Part shown: positions 1-11,642 of the stretch, one piece after another
Numbering within the stretch: position 1 is the first letter of the stretch
Layout: each line of letters begins with the position of its first letter
Assembly: GCA_963556695.1 (NCBI GenBank)
Contig: CAUWAG010000012.1
Coordinates: 4,216,001 to 4,280,000, forward strand
Direction: 5' to 3'
DNA: 64,000 nt
DNA from: Anthostomella pinea
Lineage: Eukaryota > Ascomycota > Sordariomycetes > Xylariales > Xylariaceae
Position numbers and translations under genes: made by a program
The notes under the pieces: model-generated
Told to the model about the DNA's origin: nothing
Seen by the model: only the letters and a program-made list of their open reading frames with translations
The model's database searches: none

Positions 1-804
1 ATAGGGCTTCAGGATCCCGGTTAATCTAGAAGAAGGCGCAGTGTTATGATGCAGGGGAAATGAAGCGGGTCGTGGTGCGCGGCCATTTCCGAACAGGCAT
101 TGGGTGAGAAAGTTTCCGGACCTTTACTGGGCAAGATTGAAAAGGTATGGTTCGAACTCACATACCTTATTCCGCCGGTGCAAGACAGCCTCAGGAAGAG
201 CAAGAAAGCTGCAGAGCTGGTGCACAGTGACTTGGGAAAAAGAAGACTGCATGACCAGAGACTCAAGCAGAGCGTATAGGAAAGGTAATGTGACATTTCC
301 ACATAACTGCCTACTATTAGGGTACAATAAGCTGGTACATATAGTTGGCCCAGGGTATCTCACAATTCCAACATTATGAATCGCCGCTTCAAGGAACCTG
401 AAGAGAGAGTGAACTCCTCTCTATCAAGCCATACGAACCATTATGCCCTCATCATAGCACCCAGTAGAACCTCGCGGAGGGGCTTTTGCCCTGCGTGCCC
501 AACGCCATAGGCAACATCTTCGACTGCTACCCCATCCAGAAGAGTCCAGGCTAATGTGAAGTCGGCTGGTTGTTAACCGCACGCCGGACGGTCGAAGCCT
601 GCCAAAGGTGTCAGGACTCAGATACTGAACGGCGGTTCGCAACCTTGAACGAGCAACGCGACTGGAATAGGTTTGTATCAGTATCCTCCTTCGACGTAGT
701 TCTCTCACCCAGCGGGAATCGCATCGCACTGCCGTCCAAAGACATTGCACATGCACTCAGAATGCGAATGCGAGCACCTGGAAAACGTCAGTCCTCATCG
801 ACGA
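1..804. other. Intergenic, no supportable gene
   Basis: No open frame here has a recognisable domain or a credible splice structure. The only local structure seen is a perfect 8-bp inverted repeat (142-149 and 161-168) around an 11-nt loop with the tRNA T-loop-like core TTCGAA. The rest of a tRNA cloverleaf could not be built around it. Confidence 0.5.
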
Positions 805-1632
805 TCACGATAAACGACAGCAGACATACGAATAGGCGCCCTCGCCCAGCCAAATATGCCACGTCCACTCCATCAACCTGCCGCTAGCCGAGCTGCCCAG
901 CGGCGTATCAATAAGCCACTGCCGCAGCTCCGTCCACCACTCCCGGCTGCGTCCGCGAATGGCCTCGCGACTAGCCGCGAACTGCGCACAGCACGGCGCC
1001 GCAATCAGCTTCGGCAGCGTCTCGTGCTTCTCGGTCTCGAGAAACGCATTCAGTAGCGAGCCGAGCTGCCCATCGCGCCGCACCTCGGGCATCTGCTCCA
1101 GCGCCACGGGCGGCGCCGCGGACACGGGCATCACATTCTCGCAGTTGGAGAGACACCGCGTCGACACGTAGCCCTTCTCGACGACGTAGGCGGTGCGCAG
1201 GCTACTGACCTCGGTCAGGGAGCTGAGGCCCTGGTGCCAGGAGCGCAGGTGGTCGTGGTGGAACAGGACCACGTCGGGCAGGTCGTGGTAGTGGTCGATG
1301 ATGTACGTCAGGTAGACCATAGCCTCGTTGCCTCTGTTCTCGGGCACCGTGAGCGCGGGCGACAAGGGCCGGTCGGCTGAGTAAACGTGGATGCGCCAGT
1401 CCAGCGGGACGTCGGCGAGCCATGCTGCGTCGCCCTCGGTGGCGGCAGTGGACGCGATGACGAGCGCCTTGGTATGCGCCGGCGGCGAAGGCTCGTCAAG
1501 GAGAAGTCGCAGACATAGCAGGATTGCGATTGTGGTGACCAATGGCTTGAGGAGGGAGAGAAGCAGCTTGCGGGAAGGCTGTCGGCTCAGTGCACTAAGG
1601 CGCATTTGGCAATGAAGCTGCCAAGACAGCAT
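805..1632 (-). CDS. DUF3431-type membrane-anchored protein
   Basis: This is a 275-residue single-exon protein. It resembles the fungal DUF3431 family, which has no established reaction but is often described as glycosyltransferase-like. Residues about 25-45 form a hydrophobic segment after a basic N-terminus, so it is probably a type II membrane or secretory-pathway protein. The body has the family features: an ALVIAS-type strand near residue 56, WRIHVYSADRP, a NRGNEAMVYLTYIIDHY block and the DVVLFHHDHLRSWHQ block. The C-terminus (EWTWHIWL, then a Cys-Cys pair) is where the family usually ends. Translation may start at 1632 or at the second Met (1605), which places the basic stretch directly before the membrane segment. 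No neighbour suggests its role. Confidence 0.75.
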   Translation of the reverse strand: MLSWQLHCQMRLSALSRQPSRKLLLSLLKPLVTTIAILLCLRLLLDEPSPPAHTKALVIASTAATEGDAAWLADVPLDWRIHVYSADRPLSPALTVPENRGNEAMVYLTYIIDHYHDLPDVVLFHHDHLRSWHQGLSSLTEVSSLRTAYVVEKGYVSTRCLSNCENVMPVSAAPPVALEQMPEVRRDGQLGSLLNAFLETEKHETLPKLIAAPCCAQFAASREAIRGRSREWWTELRQWLIDTPLGSSASGRLMEWTWHIWLGEGAYSYVCCRLS

Positions 1633-2722
1633 GGTTCTGGATCACCGGAAAAAGCAACGCAGCAGAGACGTTCGGATGAGACATTCGGATGCCAAGAGAG
1701 AACGAGAGGGCCAAGATTCATTTTGACAGGTCTGGATTGGCGCAGGGATGACCATTTTCTTTGACGGTTCACGCGAAACCCACGAATGCGTAAGCAGTAT
1801 GCTGCCAACTGCGGCTGATACGTGCTGTGTTTCGCCTCTCCCAGGTCGATGAGGGCCGCAGGGGTTGCTGTGAATGAAACGCATCTGTGCCATTCGGGTG
1901 GGCGCCCCCTAAGAACCACACTCAGAAGGCCGCCCTGCGTCCTGCGACCTCGTCCGGTCCTGGGCAGTGTCATCACGGCCGCCGTCAAATATCTCGGGGT
2001 TCCACCAGCACCCGATGAAATCGGGTATCCGGGCTTGGCGATGCCGGACGACACGAAAGGCGAACTTTGATGGAGGATTAATAACAGAGACTGGGCATTT
2101 AGTTTGTCGGAGTATTGTGCTTAACATCTGCAAGGATCTGCTCCAACCCCGGGCACTAATTGCTGACAAGCTGACGGGCTGAAACCCCATGCTGACAATG
2201 GTCGGCTAGCTGTCCCGAGCCCGAAAGACCCCTAATTGATCCCACACAGACGGCCAACGAGGTTGTCGAAATTGAGCTGTGCAAGCGAGGGCCATGCCGG
2301 CATCGTAAGAGTAAACGACAAGACCATGGCGGCGAGGGCGGTCACTCCGAGAGCGCAAAATCTGCTTTCACGAGCGACGATTCCTTCATCCTCAGAAATG
2401 CATTCTCTTCCTGCTTCCTCGTTTACGCGCTGCTGTGGCATTAGAGCGACGCCGGAGGTGAACCTGCACGAAGTCGTCCCGGAGGCCGACCGCGCCGCGC
2501 AGGCCAGTGTGGCTGGTGGTATGGCTGGTTGTGTGGCTTAGCTAAATGCTGGCTTCTGAGGTACCTGAAGAATTGATTTGATTTGTGTGGAAAGCAGATT
2601 CTATGCCCGAGAACTCAATCCTCCGACAATGCAAGAAGAGAAGAGCCCCGTGCAACCCCGTGATAGGAATGGTATGCACGTTCCCACCGTTGCGATACCG
2701 AGTCAAAATTCTCGAAGTCAAT
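1633..2722. other. Intergenic between DUF3431 gene and biotin synthase
   Basis: Short open frames occur on both strands, but none has a recognisable domain. It should contain the promoter of the DUF3431 gene and the 3' region of the biotin synthase gene. No further structure was seen. Confidence 0.4.
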
Positions 2723-4117
2723 CTACCCCTGGTTTCCTGGCGTTCGCGACTTCTGAAAGCTCTTCATCGGCTCAAGCCCCCATCGGCCAAACATGGCTCT
2801 GTCCTCGTCCCAGCCGTTGCACTCGGTCGTGAGCATCTTCTCACCTGTGAAGACGGCGTTCGCCCCGGCCATGAAGCACAGAGCCTGCTTCTCCTCAGAC
2901 ATCGTCTTGCGACCAGCTGCGATGCGGATGATGGTAGCCGGCATGATGATGCGGGCCGTCGCGATGGTCCGCAGCATGCTGCTGAATTCGATGGGCAGCT
3001 GGTCACCTAACGGCGTGCCCTTGATCGGAACCAGCGCATTGACAGGGAAGCTTTCTGGGTGCGTCGGGAGCGTCGACACGGTGTGCAGCAGACCTATTCG
3101 GTCCCCGGACGTCTCGCCCAGGCCGACGATCCCACCGGAGCAGACATTGATCCCAGCATCCCGCGCATGACCCAGAGTCGTGAGGCGCTCGTCGTATGTC
3201 CGCGTGGAAATGACGGACGGATAGAACTCCCGGCTCGTGTCGACGTTGTGGTTGTAGGCCGTGAGCCCGGCCTCCTTCAGCTCCTTAGCCTGCTGGCCGT
3301 CTATCATGCCCAGGGTCACGCAGCTCTCCATCCCCATGTCGTGGACTCCCTCCACCATGGCCTTGATATTCTTCAGGGCGTTCTTTCGGCCGCGCATGTC
3401 GCGCCAGGCGGCGCCCATGCAGAACCGTGTGCTCCCGTTGTCGCGGGCGACGCGTGCGGCGGCCAAGACCGACTCGACCGACTCGACGCGCTTGGCTTCG
3501 AGGCCGGTGCCCTTTTGGTACCTGGTCGATTGCGCGCAGTACGAGCAGTCTTCGCTGCAACCGCCCGTCTTGATGTTCATCAATGTGCATAGTTGGACCT
3601 CGGCGGGGTCATGGAATCGGCGATGGATCTTTGCCTATCAACAGGATTGTACCGTGGTAAGTTTCTGATCTTGCTCTTGCGTACAAACGGAATCAGGCTA
3701 GAGGGTTTGCGTGCGTGTGTGTTCACTCACTGATTGGTACGTCAATTCCATTAGAGGGTGGTAGTATATACTGGCTATCTCCTCTCGCGTCCAGTTCTGC
3801 CTTGGAGCTGATGCGGCAACCGCTGCTTCCAATGTGTCCTTTGCACTTTCTCGTCGTTCTCTCGTTTGGCCAACATGAGATTCAAACTGGACGGCTTCCG
3901 TGGTAGGGGGTGGTGGTGGAGGCAACGATGATGGCGCTGAGAGGGTCTGATTTATGGTTGAGTATCTGACATAGGTGACTCCAGCTTGCGCAATATTGAG
4001 TTGGAGACGGCAAGCTGGGCGGGCGGCAGTCGTTGAGGAAAGTAGAAGATGAAGAGGATGGCCTCCGCCGCCAGCCCACCTTCTCCAAGCCCAAGCTGCT
4101 TTCGAATATGATGTCAT
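2723..4117 (-). CDS. bioB: Biotin synthase (radical SAM), two exons
   Basis: This enzyme inserts sulfur into dethiobiotin to make biotin, the last step of the pathway, probably in mitochondria. The model is complement(join(2723..3628,3731..4117)), 430 residues. Exon 1 ends TYQS at donor gtgagt; exon 2 starts IHRRFHDPAEVQLC at an AG acceptor, joining in phase 0 through a 102-bp intron. The radical SAM cluster motif CSEDCSYCAQS is present, followed by the GAAWRDMRGRK block, the YNHNVDTSREFY block and CSGGIVGLGET. The start at 4117 gives an Arg/Ala/Trp-rich N-terminus of about 100 residues before NWTREEIASIYYHPLMEL, consistent with a mitochondrial presequence, but the exact start is uncertain. 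It lies next to the other biotin genes. Function is very secure; the 5' end is less so. Confidence 0.93.
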
Positions 4118-4964
4118 CAGGGCTCAAATCCTTGACCCCAAAAGCGAAGAAAATCAACAGAAACTCGCGAAAAGCCTGTACGTTTATTTCCAACGACGGC
4201 TCAAAATTGTCGATGGGATACCCGGAAGACGGCGCCTCTCAAGCAGGAATCAAAGGCTACATGGAAGGCCTGCCGGTTGGCGACGGCTTGTTTTTCGAAC
4301 AGACGAGATCCGATTCGCTCGTTTATCGTGGTCGGTGTTCTTCTCGGCAGTGGTAGGTATCATGCACGATACCACATCAGGTTGCAATGCAGCTCTCATC
4401 AGTATTGCTAGCGACTTCCCTTTTAATGACCCAGCCTTGAACCGTGGAGTGAGATAGCAGGCGGTGGTGTCCCCTGAGACCAATGCCTGCCATAGTCATT
4501 GGCTCTTCCCACTTGAAAATTCCACCGTGAACTTAATTCGGACCCCAAGTATGGCAATACGAGATTTAATAAAGGGCTGGCAAATGGTAGGCTACTGCTT
4601 TGCAAAAGGATACAAGCGGCATTTAGACCTTCTTCGTTTCCCTAGCCGTCGGCCTTGTTTCCATATGTCAGCTGTGCATCCCCATCACCGTCGATATCAT
4701 TCCCGAAGGCAGATCCATTCTGGAGCACAGTCTTACCATGATAAGCAGACACCACGTTGCCCTGGCTAGCCAAAAAAAGGCAGCGTCGGCACAGCAGATG
4801 GCGGTCGCGGCGTGGCCAACTTCCCCTTAATTATAACGGCGGCAGCGTTTGTCATTATCGTCGATTTAACGCATATCAGTATGAAGTTCTTTTGTGGTAC
4901 TGAACGAGAAAGGAGTCTTTGGTACGGGTGAATTGGTTGGTCTGGGTCTTAACGATATCACAAC
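4118..4964. other. Intergenic between bioB and bioF
   Basis: About 0.85 kb separates the bioB start from the bioF stop; both genes are on the minus strand. The open frames here show no domain or consistent splicing. It should include the bioB promoter and bioF 3' UTR. No regulatory motif was recognised. Confidence 0.4.
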
Positions 4965-6442
4965 TCATAGCCTGGGCTTGTCCGTAGACCTATTAGCCTG
5001 GCTTACATGTTCTTGCCCCTTTTCCAGTCTAGTTTCCATGCGCTGCTTCACCCAGCCCTCCAGAACTTGACAAAACCTATCGATCTCTTTGATAGTGTTG
5101 GCAGCATGTAAGCATACTCGGACTCTTTCTTTTCCTTGCGGGACTGTCGGTGCCACGATTGGATAGATCATGAAACCAGACGACTGGCAGTGTTGGGCAA
5201 GAGCCCTCGGGGATGAAGTGAATAGGGGTATGATTGGAGAACCAGAGAATCGGTGAGGAACCCGAAGAAGTGAGGAGGGCGGCCTCAACTGCCGATCCAG
5301 ATTCCGCAGCCTCATTTGGAAATATTGGATCAATATTTGAAGGTGGCGTCTGAGATGGTCGGTTCGCCCACTAATCAAATGGTCGTAGACGACATCAATG
5401 CTTGCCAGGGAATAGAATGGCATGGATGTAGTATATATCAGAGTCCGGGCGTAGTTGATCAGGTAGAGGCGCGTAACTGAAGAGCACAGGACAGCTCCTA
5501 CATCCAAGCAAATGTGAGCGTTATGGCCAACATGGTTCGGTACAAGCGAACGGACGTACCTCCTGCGCAGCCCATGGCCTTGCCAAAACCAATCACTCGG
5601 GCCCATATCTGATCCTGCAATCCCAGTGCGTGGACTAGCCCACGACCTTGGTCACCCAATATACCGACTGAATGAGCTTCGTCCATAATGATATGACCAC
5701 TCCGTCTTGGTAGGCGTCTCTTCACGACTTCGGAAATCCTTCCAAGGTCGGTCACATCACCATCCATACTATACAGAGCTTCAACACAGACATACACATG
5801 TGACTTTCCCTCTCTTACATCAGGGTTACCCCCTACTAGGGCTTCCAACACGTCCTCCAACGCCCCTGCACTCTGAGCCGTTGGGGGTTCGGACAGACTC
5901 TCTGCGGCCGCGATTCCCACGACAGACGCATGGGAAAAGGGTATCCTCAGCGAAGTGCGAGATAAACGCATTCCATCATGAACACTTGCGTGGATGGACT
6001 CGTCATATAATATGACATCACCAGGTTGTGGAATGGAGCCGAGAAGCCCGACATTGGCGTCAAATGCCGAGTTGAACAGCAAGGCCGCATGGGAACCGTG
6101 GAACGCAGCGATCTTGTGCTCGAGAGATTCGGCGAAGGCGGAATTGCCGCCCAAGAGACGAGATCCTCCAGCACCGAGTATTGATTCACTTGTTGTCCCA
6201 GTGCCCTTCTGCCGGTCTCGCAGTTGGGCTAGGAATGAGTCCTGTATGGAGGGCAACGCCGTCGAGAGCGATAGGTAATCGTTAGATGAGAAGTCGACCA
6301 TCCCTGGCTTAGTAGTGCTTAATTGCCGCAGCGTCCCCTGGGTTCTCCGGTGCGCCAGCCGCGCTTCGAGCCTCTGGTCTAAGGAAGTATCATCTCGGGA
6401 GTCGGCAATGTCGCCCAGCCTGTCTGGAGGTGAACGCACCAT
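4965..6442 (-). CDS. bioF: 7-keto-8-aminopelargonate synthase (BioF-like), two exons
   Basis: This is a PLP-dependent alpha-oxoamine synthase that condenses a pimeloyl thioester with alanine, the first committed step of biotin assembly. The model is complement(join(4965..5497,5560..6442)), 471 residues. A 62-bp intron (donor gtacgt, acceptor tag) joins AGG to AVLCSS in frame. Family landmarks are DFSSNDYLSLS near residue 50, GSRLLGGNSAFAESLE, the DESIHASVHDGMRLSR block, and DEAHSVGILGDQGRG carrying the PLP-contacting Asp and His. The expected Schiff-base lysine lies in VIGFGKAMGCAGG, just before the splice. It is divergent from bioDA, with starts 411 bp apart, which suggests shared control. 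Fungal BioF-like proteins are often peroxisomal, but no clear C-terminal PTS1 is visible here (it ends PRL, not far from SKL-type). Confidence 0.92.
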
Positions 6443-6853
6443 TGGCGACGTCCGTTCGCTGATTTGGGAGGGTCCTGTTTTTCCGCATCATTATCTGTCA
6501 AGCCTTGTCGATTTCATATTCGCGATCTGTAACTCAAGGTTTCAAAGCTGTATTAACCGTTTGATGACTGTTCTTCTTGTGCCGCATCTAGGCGAAAGCA
6601 ATAAGGGGTTAAAGGGGGACCCCGCACCTATGCTACCTCAGGGTATCATTGAGGAAAGGTGTCATATTCTATTATATTCCTCTGGCCAATCTGAATTAGC
6701 ATAGAAGAAGATGGTATGGGCAGCAGCTCGCAGTAAGAAGCATATTCTATCAGATATCGGCATCTAGTTCTGTGAGCGCCTCAAAAGGCGCTGCTTGAGA
6801 AAGGGGGGCGACCACAAAACTAGGCATTGGGTATCACGTCCCTGACAACCAGG
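6443..6853. promoter_or_regulatory. Bidirectional promoter region bioF / bioDA
   Basis: This 411-bp stretch lies between the divergent bioF (-) and bioDA (+) starts. It must hold both promoters and probably coordinates the two genes. No specific operator motif could be identified; the assignment rests on position only. Confidence 0.55.
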
Positions 6854-9467
6854 ATGCCGGCAATCAGTCCCCTGTTATGGTGCTCCCTACGAGTCCATCA
6901 GGTCTTCGGCGCGAATACCGACGTCGGTAAAACGGTGCTCAGCTCCATTCTCTGTCGCGCTTCGAGCAAGGTCTGGCCACAAGAACCGACCGCGTACCTC
7001 AAACCAGTCTCTACGGGGCCAGACAATGAGGCCGATCATCGGTGTGGGTGTTCAGCATTGATTACCCCGATATAATTTGGCACATGACTTACACTCAAGT
7101 TCAGAAGAATTGTGTCCTTCCCTCCAAGGTGGGTCGTTGGAAGCTTAACACATTTGTCGCCAGTCACATAGGCAAGTATACTACTGGTGTTTCTCACAAG
7201 ACCTTGTTTCAATATGATCAAGCTGTGAGCCCGCACATTGCAGCCAAGGGGAAGGTACGTGAGTCTCAACAGAGGCTGCTCTGAGCCATGTTAATAAGAT
7301 TAGTAGAAACCACCCTCGGATGAGGAACTTCTAGGTACGATCTACTACCATGCATCGCAGCGAGTCACCACTGGCTTCGGATGGCTTTTCATCGAAACGG
7401 CGGGCGGAGTCCACTCACCAGGTCCATCCGGAAGTACGCAAGCGGACCTTTATAGGCCCCTCAGGAGTCCGGTGGTTCTCATCGGTGACTCCAAGCTCGG
7501 AGGCATATCCCTCACCGTTTCGGCCTATGAATCTCTCAGGATCCGTGGCTATGACATAGAGAGCGTTTTGATGTTTCAGGACGCAGAGTACGGCAATGCT
7601 GAGTACCTCACGGAGTACTTTGATCGGCAGCATGGCGTCACGGTGACAGCGGTACCCCAGCCCCCTCCGCGGATCCCCGAGAACGACGAAGAAGCAATGT
7701 TGGAGTATTATGATCAGACGAGCCACAGTTCACCTGTGAGAGAGGTCTTAGAGCACTTAGACGATCGACACCGCACTCGCGTACAAGCCCTGGAGTCGAT
7801 GGCATCAGAAGCGCACGAAAAGATCTGGTACCCTTTCACGCAGCAGAAGCTACTCAAACCAGATGATATAGTAGCGATGGACAGCGCGTTAGGCAGTTAC
7901 TTACAGACCCTGAAACCCAAGTCTCAAGCCCCAGTCAACAGCAGCGAACCTCTGCTCCAACCCTCCTTCGACGGATCTGCATCGTGGTGGACGCAAGGAC
8001 TAGGCCATGCGAATCTGTCTCTGACCATGGCAGCCGCATATGCTGCTGGTCGTTACGGGCACGTCATGTTCGCGGGCGCCATCCACGAGCCCGCCCTGAC
8101 ACTGGCAAAAATGCTTCTCGAGGGCCTCCAGAACCCGCGACTCTCGCGCGTTTTCTTCTCTGACAACGGCAGCACCGGCATGGAGGTCGCGGTCAAGATG
8201 GCACTCCGCGCCGCGCGGGTCCGATACGGCTGGTCCCCCGATACCAAGGTCGAGATCGTCGGGCTCAGTGGCGCGTACCATGGCGATACGATGGGCGTGA
8301 TGGATTGCGCCGAGCCGAACATCTACAATGAGAAGGTCGAGTGGTATGAGGGGAAGGGCGTCTGGCTTTCGTATCCGACTGTCCAGTGCATCAAGGGCAG
8401 ATGGCGCATTCGGGTTCCTGATACCATGGATTCTGGTTCCGGCGAGGATCGGGAATTTCGGTATCTGCATGATGTCTTTGATCTTGAATCAAGGCGAGCC
8501 AGGGGCGACCACAGACCATATGAGCGATATATCCTCAATACGTTGCGAGACGAAGTAAGAAAGGGCCGCAAGTTTGGCGCTCTAGTCATCGAACCGGTGG
8601 TCCTTGGAGCTGGAGGCATGTTGTTGGTGTAAGTACCGTTCCCTGAACGTCTCCAGCGTACGAGCTCGTTACTGAGGACTCTTTAGCGACCCTCTCTTCC
8701 AGCAGACACTCACGAAAGTGGTTCGCGAAACCCCCAACCTATTTGGTCCAGATACGCAGCCCCATAATAGGGACGAGAAGTCTTGGACAGGCTTGCCAGT
8801 CGTTTTCGACGAGGTCTTCACTGGCTTATATCGTCTAGGTCGGTTCGCCGCATCGTCTTTCCTCGGTGTCTACCCCGACATATCTGTCCACGCAAAGCTC
8901 TTGACAGGCGGCCTTATCCCACTATGCACGACTCTAGCGTCAGAAAGCATCTTCCAAGCCTTTGCCAGCGACGACAAGTCCGATGCCCTGCTTCACGGGC
9001 ATAGTTATACCGCTCATCCCATCGGCTGTCAGGTGGCGGTGGAGTCTCTGAAGCAGATGTTGCAAATGGAGAAACGAGGCGACTGGGAATGGGCAATTCA
9101 AATGGGCAAAGCGCAAGCTGGTGGTGACACCGGTCGCACCCAGGCTGGAAGCCACGTTTGGTCTATATGGCCTCCGGATGTGGTTGAATGGATTTCGCAG
9201 CAGGATGGTAGGATAGGTGGAGTCTGGGCTCTGGGCAGCGTACTTGCGGTGCGTATGCGCGCACGCGACGGTGGTGGGTATAAAAGTACCGCCGCCGAGG
9301 GAGTCAGGGACAGATTACTTCAGGGTACGGGGGGGAATGACGGAAGACGCTGGAATGTACACAGCAGGGTGCTTGGAGATGTGCTGTATCTCATGGGGAG
9401 CCATAAGACTACAGAGGACGAGGTGGCGGAGGTCGCTGACCTGCTTTGCAAAGCTCTACAACATTGA
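6854..9467 (+). CDS. bioDA: Bifunctional dethiobiotin synthetase / DAPA aminotransferase, four exons
   Basis: This fused enzyme converts 7-keto-8-aminopelargonate to 7,8-diaminopelargonate and then to dethiobiotin. The model is join(6854..7041,7164..7254,7307..8628,8687..9467), 793 residues; all four exons join in phase. The N-terminal synthetase domain has the P-loop-like GANTDVGKT near residue 17 and IETAGGVHSPGPSG. The C-terminal class III aminotransferase domain begins near EKIWYPFTQQ and shows FFSDNGSTGMEVAVKMALR, GLSGAYHGDTMG, VFDEVFTG with the PLP-binding Asp, and HAKLLTGG with the catalytic Lys. The Met at 6854 is preferred over the upstream Met at 6827 because family members begin MP-x-SPLLW. 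It is tail-to-tail with the GH106-like fragment, 90 bp away. Nothing suggests damage. Confidence 0.95.
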
Positions 9468-9556
9468 CTCAAAACCCATTTGAGGTCGAAATACAATGAA
9501 GTTCCTCTTACACTCATTATCTTGTTGCCTTATAACTTAGCGTATGCAACGTGGTC

Positions 9557-11119
9557 TCAGCGCAGTGTAACGGTGTAAGGCGTGACAATAACTGCGTTCA
9601 AGAGCCCATAGTCCCTCGATGGATCCGTGAATGGTCCCGATGGCTCTTCGTCTGTATCCATAAAGCTTGCAAAGACACCGCAGGTCTCCAGCTCAGTGCG
9701 CATCGGCTTTAGACGGTTGTACAGCGTGGTCGCAACTACCGCTTCAACTGCGTTCTTGCCATCGACCAGGTATGGCATGATATCTGCTTTAACCCATGCC
9801 AAGTCCAATGGCGGTAGTCTGTGGCCGTTGATAGAGACGTGGATAGTGTGGACGATGGCGCCGAAGTCTATTGTTATTGCGGTATGTCTTTGCGAGGACT
9901 TATGGGAGTGGGCGGTGGGCCTCGTCCAGTTGAAGGTCGTGTTGTAGTACCCAAGTCCGCTGACGTTCTGCAGGCCTGGAATCGCTTGCCAGGAGACAAG
10001 TTGCGGGAGGTGGTGCGTGGTATTGTGCTTCACCGCGATCAGATCAATGTCGCTAAGGTTCGCCGGTGGATCCCAATGTTCAGCTATGAGTGTCCAATTC
10101 TCCAGAATTATAGCATCGCCGGTCTTTGTCTCCAGGGCCGGGTGATCTGATTCCTTGCCATGACCGTGTTGCTGCCGCCCATGTCCATCGTTGTGAAACG
10201 CAACGATGACCGACTGATTGCCCGCAAGCGCGAGCCAAATGGAAGTAGTATTGGCTGCCTGCGTATAATTCAGGATACGTGTCTGATCGCCCGTCCATGC
10301 AGAGTAAAAGTAAGGTGTCCCTGTGCTTGCAAACTCAACCGTGCCTTGCGAGCGTCCCATATTGAATGCAGCACCAAGAGCGTCGTTGTACACAAACACA
10401 TAGTCTGCTTTCGCCTCCTCCTCGCGCCGCCAGTACGTGTACCAGATACTCGACGCCGCGATTGTAGTCCTCGGCTTGATGCCAAGAGCTGCGATCGAGG
10501 CTGTAAGTTTATCGTAAGGCACCACGTGGACGTTATCGAGCGAGACCAGACTCTGCAGGGCGCTGTTGGCGTACGCATCGCCGGAAGCATTATAGCTTAC
10601 GAGATAAGAGGGCACGCCGCCAGAGAACACGATCGGCAGGCCAGCGCGAGCGTACTCGACCAGCTCCTCAACACCTTGCACAGTCATGGAATCATTCGCC
10701 CTGACAATCATAGCCTTGAAACTCTGTCTCTCCGGCGCAAAGACCCCATCAGTAACATACGCCTCCGGCAAGCTGAAGTCATCCAACAAGATGTACTCAT
10801 AAGTATACCCCGCCTCAACGAGATCATTGGGCTGATAGAAAGACTGGATCGTTGCATAGCTCGTGACCTTCGAATAGAAAGCCAGATCCACCTTCGGCAC
10901 GCCAGATTGGAAGACGTACTGATTCCGGGCCACATAATCCGTAGAATCCCGGTAGAAGTCCCACGCCGGTTGATGCCGGCCATGCTCTGAGAATAGGTAG
11001 GTGAACGTCGTGAAACCTGGCCATGTCGTGTTCGGGTAGTAGCCAGAATACGGATATACGTGGATGACGAACTGGTTCACGCCTCCGGCCAGCGAGCGGC
11101 TGATATCCCGTCCACGGGC
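9557..11119 (-). pseudogene. 5'-truncated GH106-like alpha-L-rhamnosidase
   Basis: The open frame of about 520 codons begins in mid-domain and ends VTPYTVTLR. It resembles the C-terminal half of fungal GH106-type (alpha-L-rhamnosidase) secreted glycosidases. It has LAGGVNQFVIH-YPYSGYYPNTTWPGFTTFTY near its start, a DDFSLPEAYVTDG segment, many N-glycosylation sites, and a C-terminal carbohydrate-binding-like region. Full family members are about twice as long and need a signal peptide, and neither is found here. In frame upstream lies a TAG (11120-11122), which could also be an intron acceptor (ctag), but no matching upstream exon is seen before the ankyrin gene at 11643. It is therefore probably a 5' truncation. 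If an unseen exon exists, it would be a normal secreted glycosidase. Confidence 0.6.
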
Positions 11120-11220
11120 CTAGCGACTTGAGCTCCGTCCGTCCGATACCAGATACTACAATCGGTGACAAGTATCACGTAACAGCTAGCCAGGATATCC
11201 AGTGCCACTTGGTCGGGCTC

Positions 11221-11252
11221 CATCATGTCCCAAAGGTCCATCATGTCCCAAA
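11221..11252. repeat. Short tandem duplication (17-18 bp, two copies)
   Basis: The phrase catcatgtcccaaaggt is repeated back to back just upstream of the truncated glycosidase. It looks like a slippage or local duplication product. Confidence 0.7.
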
Positions 11253-11642
11253 GGCGTGTACAACCGATGCCGACGGTCTTCCGCCCTGAGCGGGTGATGG
11301 TAAGTCGCTTCGAGGCGTTATCTTTCCGTGCATGGGACCTGTTCGGAAACGGAAAGACAGCCTGCGTTGGTCGGGCATTTGCCGAACAGGAGAGATGGCA
11401 GTAGCTATGATCCTTCAGCGCTTCCCAGTACGAATGGCATATTCCATCTACGACGTGCGTAGGCGTTGCCGTGTAAACTGTTCTAGCCAGGCACTGACAA
11501 AGTATTCCAGACCTCAAGAGCACGATCACCGTGAAGCCAGACGAGATCAAGATCGAAGTAATGGTATGCATCCAAGAGGTAGGCCATTTGCTACCATATT
11601 TCAGTGCCCGTCCTGACGGCAAAATTACAGCGGCACGCCGGG

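Noticed and set aside
142..168. Possible tRNA T-arm
   Set aside because: Only an 8-bp hairpin with a TTCGAA core; the remaining tRNA elements are missing.
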